64,000 bases of DNA from positions 3,195,501 through 3,259,500 of the forward strand of contig NZ_CP083951.1 in NCBI RefSeq assembly GCF_006440675.2, written 5' to 3'. The position numbers and the translations under genes are program-made. Below are positions 41,854-50,400 of this stretch, piece after piece. The notes below the pieces were generated by a model. The model had not been told where the DNA came from, ran no database searches, and saw only the letters and a program-made list of their open reading frames with translations. The stretch comes from Mesorhizobium sp. B2-8-5 (GTDB lineage Bacteria; Pseudomonadota; Alphaproteobacteria; Rhizobiales; Rhizobiaceae). Within the stretch, counting starts at the first letter, position 1. Each line of letters starts with the position of its first letter.

Positions 41854-42046
41854 GTCATAGCCTCCTCTTCAGAGCTATGGCAGGAGTCTAGGGTCATTTG
41901 TGCCACAGGCAAGCGGAAAACGTGCTGCAATGCGACATGATTGTGGAATTTGCGACCGGGGATTTGCCATTAGCCGTTGAAACTCTTCGGCAAAAGCCGG
42001 CTCAGGGGTTGTGAATAAATTGTGGCGGCGGTGTGGCATGACACCG

Positions 42047-42967
42047 CTACCATTTGCCGAACAATCGCCCATCGATGGTGATGAGGCCGAGGCCGATCAG
42101 CGTCATGCCACCGACCTCGAATAGCGCCAGCCGCTCGCCGAGGAACAGGAAGCCGAGCAGCACCGCGCTGACCGGCACGATCAACGTCACCAGCGAGGCA
42201 TTGGTGGCGCCGGCCGAAGCGACGAGGTTGAAATAGAGGATATAGGCGAAGGCGGTGGACAGCAGGGCCAGTCCCAGCACCGCGGCCCAGACCGGTGGCG
42301 AGGCCGAGAACAATCCCGCCGGACCATAGGCGATCAGCACGATGGGGATCATGATGATGGTGGATGCGGTCAGCTGCCCGGTGGCGATGACCGGCGAAGG
42401 CACGCCCTTGAAGCGGCGCGCGATCATCAGGGCGACGGCGTAGGAGAGCGACGCGCCGATCAATGCGAACTTGGCCCAGACCGGTCCGCCAAGCCCGGCA
42501 AGCAGGCCAGGTCCGATCATCACCGCGGTGCCGGCGACACCGAGCGCGATGCCGGCCAGCTTGTTCCAGGACAGCTTCTCGTCGGTGGTGAGCGCATTGG
42601 CCAGGATCAGCGTCCAGAACGGCGTCGTCGCATTGAGCACCGAGGCGATGCCGGCGCCGAGCTGCGTCTGGCCGGCGAAAATCAGCGAGAACGGCACGAC
42701 ATTGTTGGTGAGCGCCAGCAGGAAGAACAGGCCGGCATGCGGGAAGGCGAGCCGGAACGAAGGGCCACGGACCGCCAGATAGAGCTGAAGCGCTGCCGCG
42801 GCGATGGCGACGCGGAACAGCACCAGCGCCAGTGGGTGGATTTCCGACACTGCGATGCGGGCAAAGAAGAACGAGCCGCCCCAGATCGCGCCGAGCAGGA
42901 GAAGCTGCGCCCAATCCTTGAGCGCCATCGGTCCGCGCGTCGGCGCGGCGCCGGCCGTAATCGACAT
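42047..42967 (-). CDS. DMT superfamily (EamA) transporter
   Basis: This 306-residue protein has ten predicted membrane helices in two EamA repeats, each beginning with a Trp/Gly-rich motif (LLLGAIWGGSFFFARIAV in the first half). Such carriers export amino acids, nucleobases or other metabolites, and the substrate is not predictable. It is divergent from the decarboxylase gene at 43183. Confidence 0.88.
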   Translation of the reverse strand: MSITAGAAPTRGPMALKDWAQLLLLGAIWGGSFFFARIAVSEIHPLALVLFRVAIAAAALQLYLAVRGPSFRLAFPHAGLFFLLALTNNVVPFSLIFAGQTQLGAGIASVLNATTPFWTLILANALTTDEKLSWNKLAGIALGVAGTAVMIGPGLLAGLGGPVWAKFALIGASLSYAVALMIARRFKGVPSPVIATGQLTASTIIMIPIVLIAYGPAGLFSASPPVWAAVLGLALLSTAFAYILYFNLVASAGATNASLVTLIVPVSAVLLGFLFLGERLALFEVGGMTLIGLGLITIDGRLFGKW

Positions 42968-43182
42968 GTCGTGTTCCTCCCCGGAGCCAATCGCAATCTC
43001 AGCCCGTCAGACATCTCAACAACCGTTATCGGGTTCGGCGGCAAGAGCCACCCGAAACCTGACCGGTGGTTTAGCGTTGGCAAAAAGTGCGGCCGGCCGC
43101 GCGGTATGGCGAGACACAGAACTGTTTTCTTTGGCAGCTAGCTAGGATTAATTGTGCGCGCTCCAGACCTGAGGATTCGTCC

Positions 43183-44403
43183 ATGCAGCGATTCGAAAAT
43201 GCCCGTGAGGCGGCACTGGCGCTTCGTCCGGACGACCCGGTCTACTGTTTCCGCCCGCAGGTGCTGAAGGCGGATGCCTTGCAGTTCATGGGGATGTTCC
43301 CCGGCAAGACCGCCTATGCGGTGAAGACCAATGGCGAGCAGATCGTGCTGAAGACATTGGTCGAGGCCGGCGTCAGCACTTTCGACGTCGCTTCGCCGGG
43401 CGAGTTCGCCGCCGTGCGCGCGGTCTCGGCGGATGCCGAGATGCTCTACATGCATCCGGTCAAGGCGCAGTCGGACATCAAGCTGGCGCTGGAGAAATAC
43501 GGCATCCGGGTGATCTCGCTCGACCATGAAGACGAGATCACCAAACTGACGCGCGTTGTGCGGGCGCTCGATATCGACCCGGGCGCCATCACCGTCTTCG
43601 TGCGCATCCAGACCAAGGGCCATGCGGCTTACGAATTGTCGAAGAAATTCGGCGCCGGGCCGGCCAACGCGGTCGAGCTTGCCGAGCGGCTGAACCGCAC
43701 CGGCTACAAGGTGGGGCTCTGCTTCCATGTCGGCAGCCAGATCGAGGATCCCGATACCTATGAGCGGGCGCTCGCCTCGGCCGACTGGGTGCGCAACCGC
43801 TTGACCTTCGACATCGCCGGGCTCGATGTGGGCGGCGGCTTCCCCGCCGAATACGGCCACGATCCCAATCGCAAGCAGGTCGAGATGCCGTCGCTCGGCC
43901 AACTGATGTCGCGGCTTGCCGGCGATCTGAAAGAGTATCAGTTCGACCAGATGCCCTTGGTGGCCGAGCCCGGCCGCGTGATCGTGGCGCGCTGCCTGTC
44001 GCTGATCGTGCGGGTGCTGTTGCGCAAGGGCAAGCGTCTCTACATCAATGATGGCATCTGGGCCTCGCTGTCGGATTCATGGACCGGCAAGATCACCCTG
44101 CCGGCGCGCTTCATCCCCGATCCGGCGATCCGCACGCGCAACGGCGCGGAAAAAAACATCGTGCCGTTCAAGGTCTGCGGCGCGACCTGCGATTCCGTCG
44201 ACATTCTGTCGCGACCATTCTGGCTGCCGGAAACGGTCGACACCGGCGACTGGATCGAGATCGGCCATATCGGCGCTTACTCGCTGTCGCTCAGGACGCG
44301 TTTCAATGGGTTCTATCCCGATACTTTCGTCGAGGTGACGACGCCATTCGACGAGGGCGACGCGCCGCAAGGCTTTGCCAGCCTGGAGACGATGGCGGAT
44401 TGA
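43183..44403 (+). CDS. Type III PLP-dependent ornithine/lysine decarboxylase
   Basis: The 406-residue alanine-racemase-fold enzyme has the PLP lysine in TAYAVKTNGE (near residue 49), HVGSQIEDP, the GGGFPAEYG phosphate-binding glycines, EPGRVIVA, and VCGATCDSVD with the catalytic cysteine. These match eukaryote-like ODCs and the rhizobial lysine/ornithine decarboxylases. It makes putrescine or cadaverine. The start at 43183 opens the conserved protein. A heptamer array follows almost directly after its stop. Confidence 0.9.
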   Translation: MQRFENAREAALALRPDDPVYCFRPQVLKADALQFMGMFPGKTAYAVKTNGEQIVLKTLVEAGVSTFDVASPGEFAAVRAVSADAEMLYMHPVKAQSDIKLALEKYGIRVISLDHEDEITKLTRVVRALDIDPGAITVFVRIQTKGHAAYELSKKFGAGPANAVELAERLNRTGYKVGLCFHVGSQIEDPDTYERALASADWVRNRLTFDIAGLDVGGGFPAEYGHDPNRKQVEMPSLGQLMSRLAGDLKEYQFDQMPLVAEPGRVIVARCLSLIVRVLLRKGKRLYINDGIWASLSDSWTGKITLPARFIPDPAIRTRNGAEKNIVPFKVCGATCDSVDILSRPFWLPETVDTGDWIEIGHIGAYSLSLRTRFNGFYPDTFVEVTTPFDEGDAPQGFASLETMAD

Positions 44404-44411
44404 TGAATGGG

Positions 44412-44446
44412 GAATAGTGAGTAGTGAATAGTGAGTAGTGAGTAGT
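44412..44446 (+). repeat. Five tandem heptamers GARTAGT
   Basis: The units are GAATAGT, GAGTAGT, GAATAGT, GAGTAGT and GAGTAGT. Most read as the reverse complement of ACTATTC or ACTACTC, so this short block mirrors the array at 44486. Confidence 0.8.
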
Positions 44447-44485
44447 AATTCGGATTGACCTCACTCATATATGGGTAATTTTCCT

Positions 44486-44618
<133 letters not shown>

Positions 44619-45797
44619 TCACAATTTCGCCAGCAATTCCGGCGTCGGCCAGCCATCGACCGGCAAACCGAGCCGCGTCTGCTCCTTGCGGACAGCTTCG
44701 CGCGTGTTGGTGCCCAGGATGCCGTCGACCGTGCCTACGTCGTATCCCTTTGCCTCGAGCTTGGTCTGCAGCGCCTTCATCTGGTCGCCGCTCAGACCTT
44801 GCTCGGGCGTGCGCGGGTCGAACTGCGGCGCGCCGGCAAGGCGCGTGGCAAGCACGGCCGCGGTCAGGGCGTAGGTGAAGGACTGGTTCCATTCCAGGTA
44901 GACGTCGAAATTGTCGTAGGCCAGGAAGGCAGGCCCCTTGCGGCCCATAGGCAACGCCAGGCCGGCTTTCAGTCCGTTGTCGACGAGCGGCGTGCCGTTC
45001 GGGTTGGTCACGCCCCATTGCGCCCATTGCGACAGCGGCAGCTTGTTGGTGCGGCCAGTCTGATCCCAGGGCATGTCGTCGGGGACGCGCACTTCCTGGA
45101 TCCAGGGCTGGTCGCGCTTCCAGCCGCGCGACATGACCTTGTTGGCGGTCGTCATGATGACGTCCGGCACGCTGCCCCTGAGATCGATCTTGCCGTCGCC
45201 ATCGCCATCGACGCCCTCGGCCAGGTAGTCGGTCGGCAGGATCTGCGTCTGGCCGATCTCGCCGGCCCAGGCGCCCTTGACGTCAGCCGGCAGCACGCCG
45301 CGGTCGATAAGCGTCAGCAGCGGCACCAATTGCTGCCGGAAAAGCTGCGGGCGGCGGCAGTCATGCGAGAGCGTCACCAGCGCATTCAGCGTATGGAAGT
45401 CGCCCTGTACGGCGCCGAAGTCGGTCTCCAGCCCCCAGAAGGCGGCGATGATGGCCGGCTGGACGCCGAACTCCTTGTCGGCGCGGCCGAAGACCTCGGC
45501 ATATTTCTTCAGATTGGCCGCGCCCTGCTTCAGGCGGTAGGCCGAAATCATGCGGTTGGAGAATTCGGTGAAAGTCTGGGTGAAGACGCCTTGGGCGCGG
45601 TCGCGCGCCAGCGCCCGCTCGTCGATGGTGGCGTCCTCCAGCGCGTCGAGGCCGACGGCGCCGACGCCAGCGGCCTTGGCTTCGGCCGCCACGCCCTGCT
45701 TCCAGGTCTCGAAATCGCCGCCGCATTCCTGCGCCGCCGCGGGCAGTGCAAGCGCGCCGACAAAGAGCGCCGCCAGGATTTCAACGCGCAATCGCAT
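44619..45797 (-). CDS. Lytic murein transglycosylase, MltB type, with peptidoglycan-binding domain
   Basis: The 392-residue secreted protein has a signal peptide (MRLRVEILAALFVGALALPA), an SLT_2 domain with the catalytic Glu in FWGLETDFG and the GEIGQTQILPTDYL motif, then a C-terminal PG_binding_1 domain (residues 335-390) with the closing VDGILGTNTREAVRKEQ. It cleaves the glycan strand to 1,6-anhydromuropeptides. The coding region ends exactly at the heptamer array. The GH25 gene upstream may be part of the same cell-wall group. Confidence 0.9.
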   Translation of the reverse strand: MRLRVEILAALFVGALALPAAAQECGGDFETWKQGVAAEAKAAGVGAVGLDALEDATIDERALARDRAQGVFTQTFTEFSNRMISAYRLKQGAANLKKYAEVFGRADKEFGVQPAIIAAFWGLETDFGAVQGDFHTLNALVTLSHDCRRPQLFRQQLVPLLTLIDRGVLPADVKGAWAGEIGQTQILPTDYLAEGVDGDGDGKIDLRGSVPDVIMTTANKVMSRGWKRDQPWIQEVRVPDDMPWDQTGRTNKLPLSQWAQWGVTNPNGTPLVDNGLKAGLALPMGRKGPAFLAYDNFDVYLEWNQSFTYALTAAVLATRLAGAPQFDPRTPEQGLSGDQMKALQTKLEAKGYDVGTVDGILGTNTREAVRKEQTRLGLPVDGWPTPELLAKL

Positions 45798-45980
45798 CGC
45801 TTTCCTCTCGAGACCGGCGCATGGCCCCATCGTGACCCCGGACGGGATCGGACAGGCGCATGCGAGGATTTCAAAGCCCAGGAGCCGCGCCAGGCACTCG
45901 CGTGAGTACGCCGCTCCGGATTACCAGCGGTTGCATGTTTCGCCGCCCGCCGTGTCGAAAAGCAGGCGGGGCAGCCGATG

Positions 45981-46772
45981 TCAACGGGTGTTCTGCCGCA
46001 ACCACTTCTTCCAGGCGGCTTCCGAGCCGTTGAAGACGTTGATGTCGGATTTGCCGGTCATGCCGGGTACGATGCCGGTTCCGGTGTACTGCCAGAAGGT
46101 GAAGGGGTGGCTGCCGTATTTCTCGCGCGGATGGCCTGCGACCGAGCGCAGCCAGTAGGGATAGCCGCGGAAGGTCGCCAGTTGGTTGTCGTCGAAGAAG
46201 TCGAGCGAGGTGTAGATGATCGGCTTCTTGCCGTAATGGCGCTCGACCATTTGCAGGAAGACGGTCATTTCGCTGCGCACGGTGGCCGGATCGGGGCGCA
46301 GCCTGCAGGTCGGCGATTTCGGGTTCCATTCCATGTCGAGCACCGGCGGCATCGCCGACGGGTCCCTTGGGACATTGGCGATGAACCAGCGCGCCTGGGT
46401 TTCGGCCGGCGTGCAGAAATAGAAGAAATGATAGGCCGCGCGCGGAACTCCGGCCGCCCTGGTACGCGCCCAGTGCTCGTTGAAATAGTCGTCGAAACGA
46501 TCGCCGCCCTCTGTCGCCTTGATGAAGGCGAAGGAGATGCCGCTGGCCCTGGCTGTCGGCCAGTCGACTGAGGTCTGGTATTTGGAGACATCCGTGCCGT
46601 GGATGGCGTAATTCCACGGCGCGCCGCTGTCCCATTCATGCGGCTTTGAATCCTCGAATTTGGGCGCGCGCACGGCCACCGTCTGCGTAGACGGCGACAA
46701 TGGCGAAAGATCGTCCACCGTGGAGCAAGCGCCCAGCAGCGTAAGCATCAGGATGGCCGCAAGACGGCGCAT
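45981..46772 (-). CDS. GH25 lysozyme, lipoprotein
   Basis: The 263-residue protein has a lipoprotein signal peptide with lipobox LLGACS (Cys near residue 16) and a GH25 muramidase domain. It has HGTDVSKYQTSVDW (catalytic Asp), FAFIKATEGGD, and PVLDMEWN (catalytic Glu), ending in FTFWQYTGTGIVPGM. It hydrolyses the beta-1,4 bond between N-acetylmuramic acid and N-acetylglucosamine, anchored to a membrane. The start at 46772 is preferred to the one four codons earlier. Confidence 0.88.
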   Translation of the reverse strand: MRRLAAILMLTLLGACSTVDDLSPLSPSTQTVAVRAPKFEDSKPHEWDSGAPWNYAIHGTDVSKYQTSVDWPTARASGISFAFIKATEGGDRFDDYFNEHWARTRAAGVPRAAYHFFYFCTPAETQARWFIANVPRDPSAMPPVLDMEWNPKSPTCRLRPDPATVRSEMTVFLQMVERHYGKKPIIYTSLDFFDDNQLATFRGYPYWLRSVAGHPREKYGSHPFTFWQYTGTGIVPGMTGKSDINVFNGSEAAWKKWLRQNTR

Positions 46773-47001
46773 GGCATTTCCCAAGCCGGGTTCAGCCGGC
46801 CGCTGATGGGTCCTTCACTGGTGGTGGTCGCTTGCGCAAGCCCCTTCCGGATTGTCGCCCCACGAGACTATCCGGCTCCTCCGTTGATCGCCGAACATGG
46901 TTGATAATCCATTGACGGCGCTCGACAACACCGATGATTTTGCGGAATCAATGGCGGCAAATCGATGACATAAATCGAGCCGAAGACTCCAAAGGGCGGA
47001 A

Positions 47002-48387
47002 ATGATGCGGGCTGTCGTGAAGTTCATCAAATGGCTGCTTGGCCTTGTGATCCTGGCCGTGGTCGCGCTCGTTGCCTGGCTTTATTTCGCGCCGCCGGAA
47101 CTCATCCGTGTCGGTTCCGGCTATTCGGCCAAGATCGTGTGCTCGAACGTGTTCATCGCCGGCCGCGACGCCAAGCAGGTGCTGGCTGTCGACGTGCAGG
47201 CGCCGGGCCATCCGCTGCTCAAGCTGATGAAGGTCTCCGTCGACAAGGAGAGGGGGCTGGTTTCGGCCGGCCTGTTCTGGGTTCTGGGCAAGAGCGTCGC
47301 GGTCGAGCGCGACGGCGTCGGCTGCGCGTCGCTTCCCGATGGTGACACCGGCAAGGCAAGGCAGACGTCGCTGCGCGCCGCGGCCTCCACGCCGGCGCAG
47401 CCGGACGCGCTTTGGCCCGATGGCGAGCGCGTGGACGCTTCCCAGAATCCGGACGTGGCGAAGATCGTCGACGATGCCGCCATGGCAGGCACGGGTATGC
47501 GGGCGATCGTTGTGGTGAAAAACGGGCGCGTCGTCGCCGAGCGTTATGGCGAGGGCTTTTCGACCAAGACGCCGCTGCTCGGCTGGTCGATGACCAAGAC
47601 GGTGAATGCCGCGATCGTCGGCACGCTGGTCAAGGACGGCAAGATGGCCATCGACAACAAGGGCCTGTTCGCGCCGTGGAAGGCCGATGGGCGAGCCGCC
47701 ATCAGCCTTGCCGACATGATGGCGATGTCGAGCGGGCTCGAATTCAACGAGGATTATGGCGACGTCGCCGACGTGACGCGCATGCTCTATCTCGAGCCGG
47801 ACATGGCAGGCTTCGCCGAGGCCAAGCCGCTGAGCGGCGAGGTCGGCAAGGTGTTTTCCTATTCGAGCGGCACTGCGGTGATGCTGTCGCGCCTGTGGCA
47901 GGACGCGGTCGGCGACAAGGCCAAGGCGCTGGCCTGGCCGCGCACGGCGCTATTCGAGCCGCTCGGCATGCACAGCGCGGTGCTCGAGACCGACGAGCAG
48001 GGGACTTTCGTGGGCTCGTCCTATCTTTACGCGACGGCGCATGACTGGGCGCGATTCGGCCAGTTCCTGCTGCAAGGGGGCGTCTGGAACGGAAACCAGA
48101 TCCTGCCCCCCGGTTTCGTCGACTGGATGCGCGAGCCCGCGCCGGCTTCAAAGGTATACGGCAAAGGCCAGGTCTGGATCGAAGGCCCGGGCGATGAGGA
48201 AAATCCCGGCGCAGGCGTCGCTGCAGGCCTGCCCAAGGACACCTATTGGATGGAGGGCCATGACGGCCAGACGGTGGCGATCATTCCGTCGGAGCAACTG
48301 GTGGTGGTGCGGCTCGGGCTGACCCCGGGCAAGCTGAACTACCGGCCGCAGACTATGGTGGCGGCGCTGGTGAAGGCGCTGCATTAG
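47002..48387 (+). CDS. Serine hydrolase, class C beta-lactamase family
   Basis: The 461-residue protein has one N-terminal membrane anchor (residues 9-28). The beta-lactamase domain has the SxxK motif SMTK (near residue 197), the YSSGT Tyr motif and a C-terminal HDGQTV in place of the KTG. The family comprises esterases, DD-peptidases and 6-aminohexanoate-type hydrolases as well as lactamases. The anchor and the extended N-terminus (residues 30-130) indicate a periplasmic esterase or peptidase and not a resistance enzyme. Confidence 0.85.
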   Translation: MMRAVVKFIKWLLGLVILAVVALVAWLYFAPPELIRVGSGYSAKIVCSNVFIAGRDAKQVLAVDVQAPGHPLLKLMKVSVDKERGLVSAGLFWVLGKSVAVERDGVGCASLPDGDTGKARQTSLRAAASTPAQPDALWPDGERVDASQNPDVAKIVDDAAMAGTGMRAIVVVKNGRVVAERYGEGFSTKTPLLGWSMTKTVNAAIVGTLVKDGKMAIDNKGLFAPWKADGRAAISLADMMAMSSGLEFNEDYGDVADVTRMLYLEPDMAGFAEAKPLSGEVGKVFSYSSGTAVMLSRLWQDAVGDKAKALAWPRTALFEPLGMHSAVLETDEQGTFVGSSYLYATAHDWARFGQFLLQGGVWNGNQILPPGFVDWMREPAPASKVYGKGQVWIEGPGDEENPGAGVAAGLPKDTYWMEGHDGQTVAIIPSEQLVVVRLGLTPGKLNYRPQTMVAALVKALH

Positions 48388-48396
48388 TAGCGCTTG

Positions 48397-49062
48397 CTAT
48401 TTCGAAAGTCCGATCGCGCTGAGATATGCATAGCCGCGATAAAGCGTTCTGAAACGGAAGGTTGCGCCGGTGCGCTGCGATTCCGATTCAAGCACGTCGC
48501 GCAGCGAGGCGCGCGGCGTGACATGGAATTTCCGCAGCCAGCCGCGCAGCAACGCCCTGAACCAGCGTGGCAGGCCTTCCTGCTGGCCGAAATCGACGAT
48601 GTGGAGCGAGCCGCCGGGCGCGAGCGCGGTGAGGGCAGCCGATACGGTCTTCTCCCAGCCGGGGATCATCGACAGCGAATAGGAGACGAAGACCCGGTCG
48701 AAATGCTCGATGCCGAAGAGAGCCTTGGCGTCGAAATCGGTGGCGTCGCCGCGTGCGAGGTTGACCTTGTCCGTGAGACCTTCGCGAGCGATGGTCGCGT
48801 TCGCAGTCTCCAGCATCTCGGTCGAGATATCCAAACCGAAGAAGCGGGCGTCTGGGTAGCGGCGGGCAGCGAGAACGATGTTGCGGCCGGTGCCGCAGCC
48901 GAGCTCCAGCACGGTGCCGCCTTGCGGCGCCTCCAGCCCATCGATCAGCCGGTCGCGGCCGAGCAGGTAGTATTTGCGGGTCAGGTCGTAGATGTGGCGC
49001 TGCCAGCGGTAGACGCCGTCCATCAGTTCGGCATGGCTGGCAGGCAGCTCCGTCGTGCTCAT
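48397..49062 (-). CDS. btaB: BtaB: diacylglyceryl-homoserine N-methyltransferase
   Basis: The 221-residue class I methyltransferase has VLELGCGTGRNIVLAARRYP and GLDISTEMLETA. BtaB adds three methyl groups to diacylglyceryl homoserine, giving the betaine lipid DGTS. The start overlaps the btaA stop (ATGA), so they are translated together. DGTS replaces phosphatidylcholine and other phospholipids when phosphate is scarce. Identification rests largely on the adjacency to btaA. Confidence 0.88.
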   Translation of the reverse strand: MSTTELPASHAELMDGVYRWQRHIYDLTRKYYLLGRDRLIDGLEAPQGGTVLELGCGTGRNIVLAARRYPDARFFGLDISTEMLETANATIAREGLTDKVNLARGDATDFDAKALFGIEHFDRVFVSYSLSMIPGWEKTVSAALTALAPGGSLHIVDFGQQEGLPRWFRALLRGWLRKFHVTPRASLRDVLESESQRTGATFRFRTLYRGYAYLSAIGLSK

Positions 49063-50306
49063 GCGGCGCGCTTCACATAGAGGTGGAAGCCGCCATAGAT
49101 CGCCGAGCGGTCTTTTGCGGAGAATTCGCGCGAGGCATCGCTCTCGTAGGTCCACTGGTCGAGCAGCGAACTGGAGACGCGGCCGGGCAGCAGGCTGGGC
49201 TCGGCCGCGGTGCGGAAGATGACGCGGGCACCGGCCGAAGCCGTGCGGGTGATTTCGGTCCACAGCGCATTGAGCTGGTCGTCGGTCATCCAGTCCTGCG
49301 CGTCGAGCAACACGAAGCGGTCGACGCTGCCAGCGTCCTTGGCACCAAGGAATTTGATCAGGTTGGCGTGGTGGATGGCGACGCGGTCGATGTTGTCGCG
49401 GATCGTCTTGTAGTTGCTCTGTTCCAGATAGGCGGGCAGCGCCGCCTCCCCGGGTTGCGGATAGCGTCGGGCAAAGGCCTGCCAGGCAAAATAGTTGTTC
49501 TTGAGCGGGAAGTCGCAGGCGAGCTTTTCCAGGCGCGCCTTGAGCACGCTCGCCATCGAACCGTCGCCAGACGTGATCAGCGAATCGTACTGGGCCGGCG
49601 GGATGCCGAGGCCGAACAGCGAGGCTTTCCGCGACGTCGCCCAGCGCAACAGCTTCTTGTCGAAAACGGGCGCCAGCTCCTCGTTGAAGAAACGGCGCTG
49701 CTCGCCGATGTTCTCGGCCTTCATGATGCCGGCCGGGTCGACACCGAACAGCTTTCCGACGCGATGGCCCATGGCGATGAAAAGGCCGAGCAGGCCGGTC
49801 TGGTAGAAGTTGCGGTCGAAGACGGAGATGCGGCGGCGACCGCGCCAGCTGCGGCGCTCCCAGTAGTGGCGGCTGACCGCATCGAGATGCGGCGCGATGA
49901 AGCGATCATAGGCGTCGGAATTGTGGCTGGTGCCGGCGGCGCCGAAGAAGCGGAAGAGATCGCCCTGCGACGGCAGGTGGCGCACCGCTTCCAGCTTCAT
50001 GCGGTTCAGCGCGATGTGCGCGGCATTGAGATCGACGGCATCGATCCTGGCCGGCGAGCGGGTCAGGTAGGCCAGGATGTTGCAGCCGCCCGAGGCGATT
50101 GTGACGATGCGGTGGCCCGCGCCGAGCTGCATGGCCTCCATGTCGACATCCGGGTCTTCCCAGATCTGCGGATAGACGAGGCCGGAGAACAGAAAGGCGA
50201 ACAACCGCTCGGAAATGCCGTCCTTCGACAACGCGCGGTTCTGGTAGACGGCCTTTCCGACTTCCTTGCCTCGGCGATAAACGAGTTCTCCGGAAACATC
50301 CGACAT
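49059..50306 (-). CDS. btaA: BtaA: SAM:diacylglycerol 3-amino-3-carboxypropyltransferase
   Basis: The 415-residue protein has the DUF3419/BtaA pattern: FSGLVYPQIWEDPDVDMEAM, the SAM-binding IVTIASGGCNILAYL, then AVDLNAAHIALNRMKL. It transfers the 3-amino-3-carboxypropyl group of SAM to diacylglycerol, the first step of betaine lipid synthesis. The ATG at 50306 is chosen; an in-frame ATG at 50324 would be only 31 bases from the Pho box. A perfect Pho-box pair lies 50 bases upstream, which suits phosphate-limited expression. Confidence 0.9.
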   Translation of the reverse strand: MSDVSGELVYRRGKEVGKAVYQNRALSKDGISERLFAFLFSGLVYPQIWEDPDVDMEAMQLGAGHRIVTIASGGCNILAYLTRSPARIDAVDLNAAHIALNRMKLEAVRHLPSQGDLFRFFGAAGTSHNSDAYDRFIAPHLDAVSRHYWERRSWRGRRRISVFDRNFYQTGLLGLFIAMGHRVGKLFGVDPAGIMKAENIGEQRRFFNEELAPVFDKKLLRWATSRKASLFGLGIPPAQYDSLITSGDGSMASVLKARLEKLACDFPLKNNYFAWQAFARRYPQPGEAALPAYLEQSNYKTIRDNIDRVAIHHANLIKFLGAKDAGSVDRFVLLDAQDWMTDDQLNALWTEITRTASAGARVIFRTAAEPSLLPGRVSSSLLDQWTYESDASREFSAKDRSAIYGGFHLYVKRAA

Positions 50307-50355
50307 GGCAAGGTGATTCCCCATTTGCGTTGGCGCAAGCGGGTAGCGCAGCGGC

Positions 50356-50373
50356 ATGACAGGCAGGTGACAG
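50356..50373 (-). promoter_or_regulatory. Pho box upstream of btaA
   Basis: On the minus strand CTGTCACCTGCCTGTCAT consists of CTGTCAC and CTGTCAT with a four-base spacer, which matches the PhoB consensus CTGTCAT-N4-CTGTCAT in 13 of 14 positions. Two more weaker direct repeats (CGTCAAC twice, 11 bases apart) precede it on the same strand, so PhoB may bind as several dimers. Confidence 0.75.
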
Positions 50374-50400
50374 CCTGTTGACGGCAAGTTGACGTTGATT

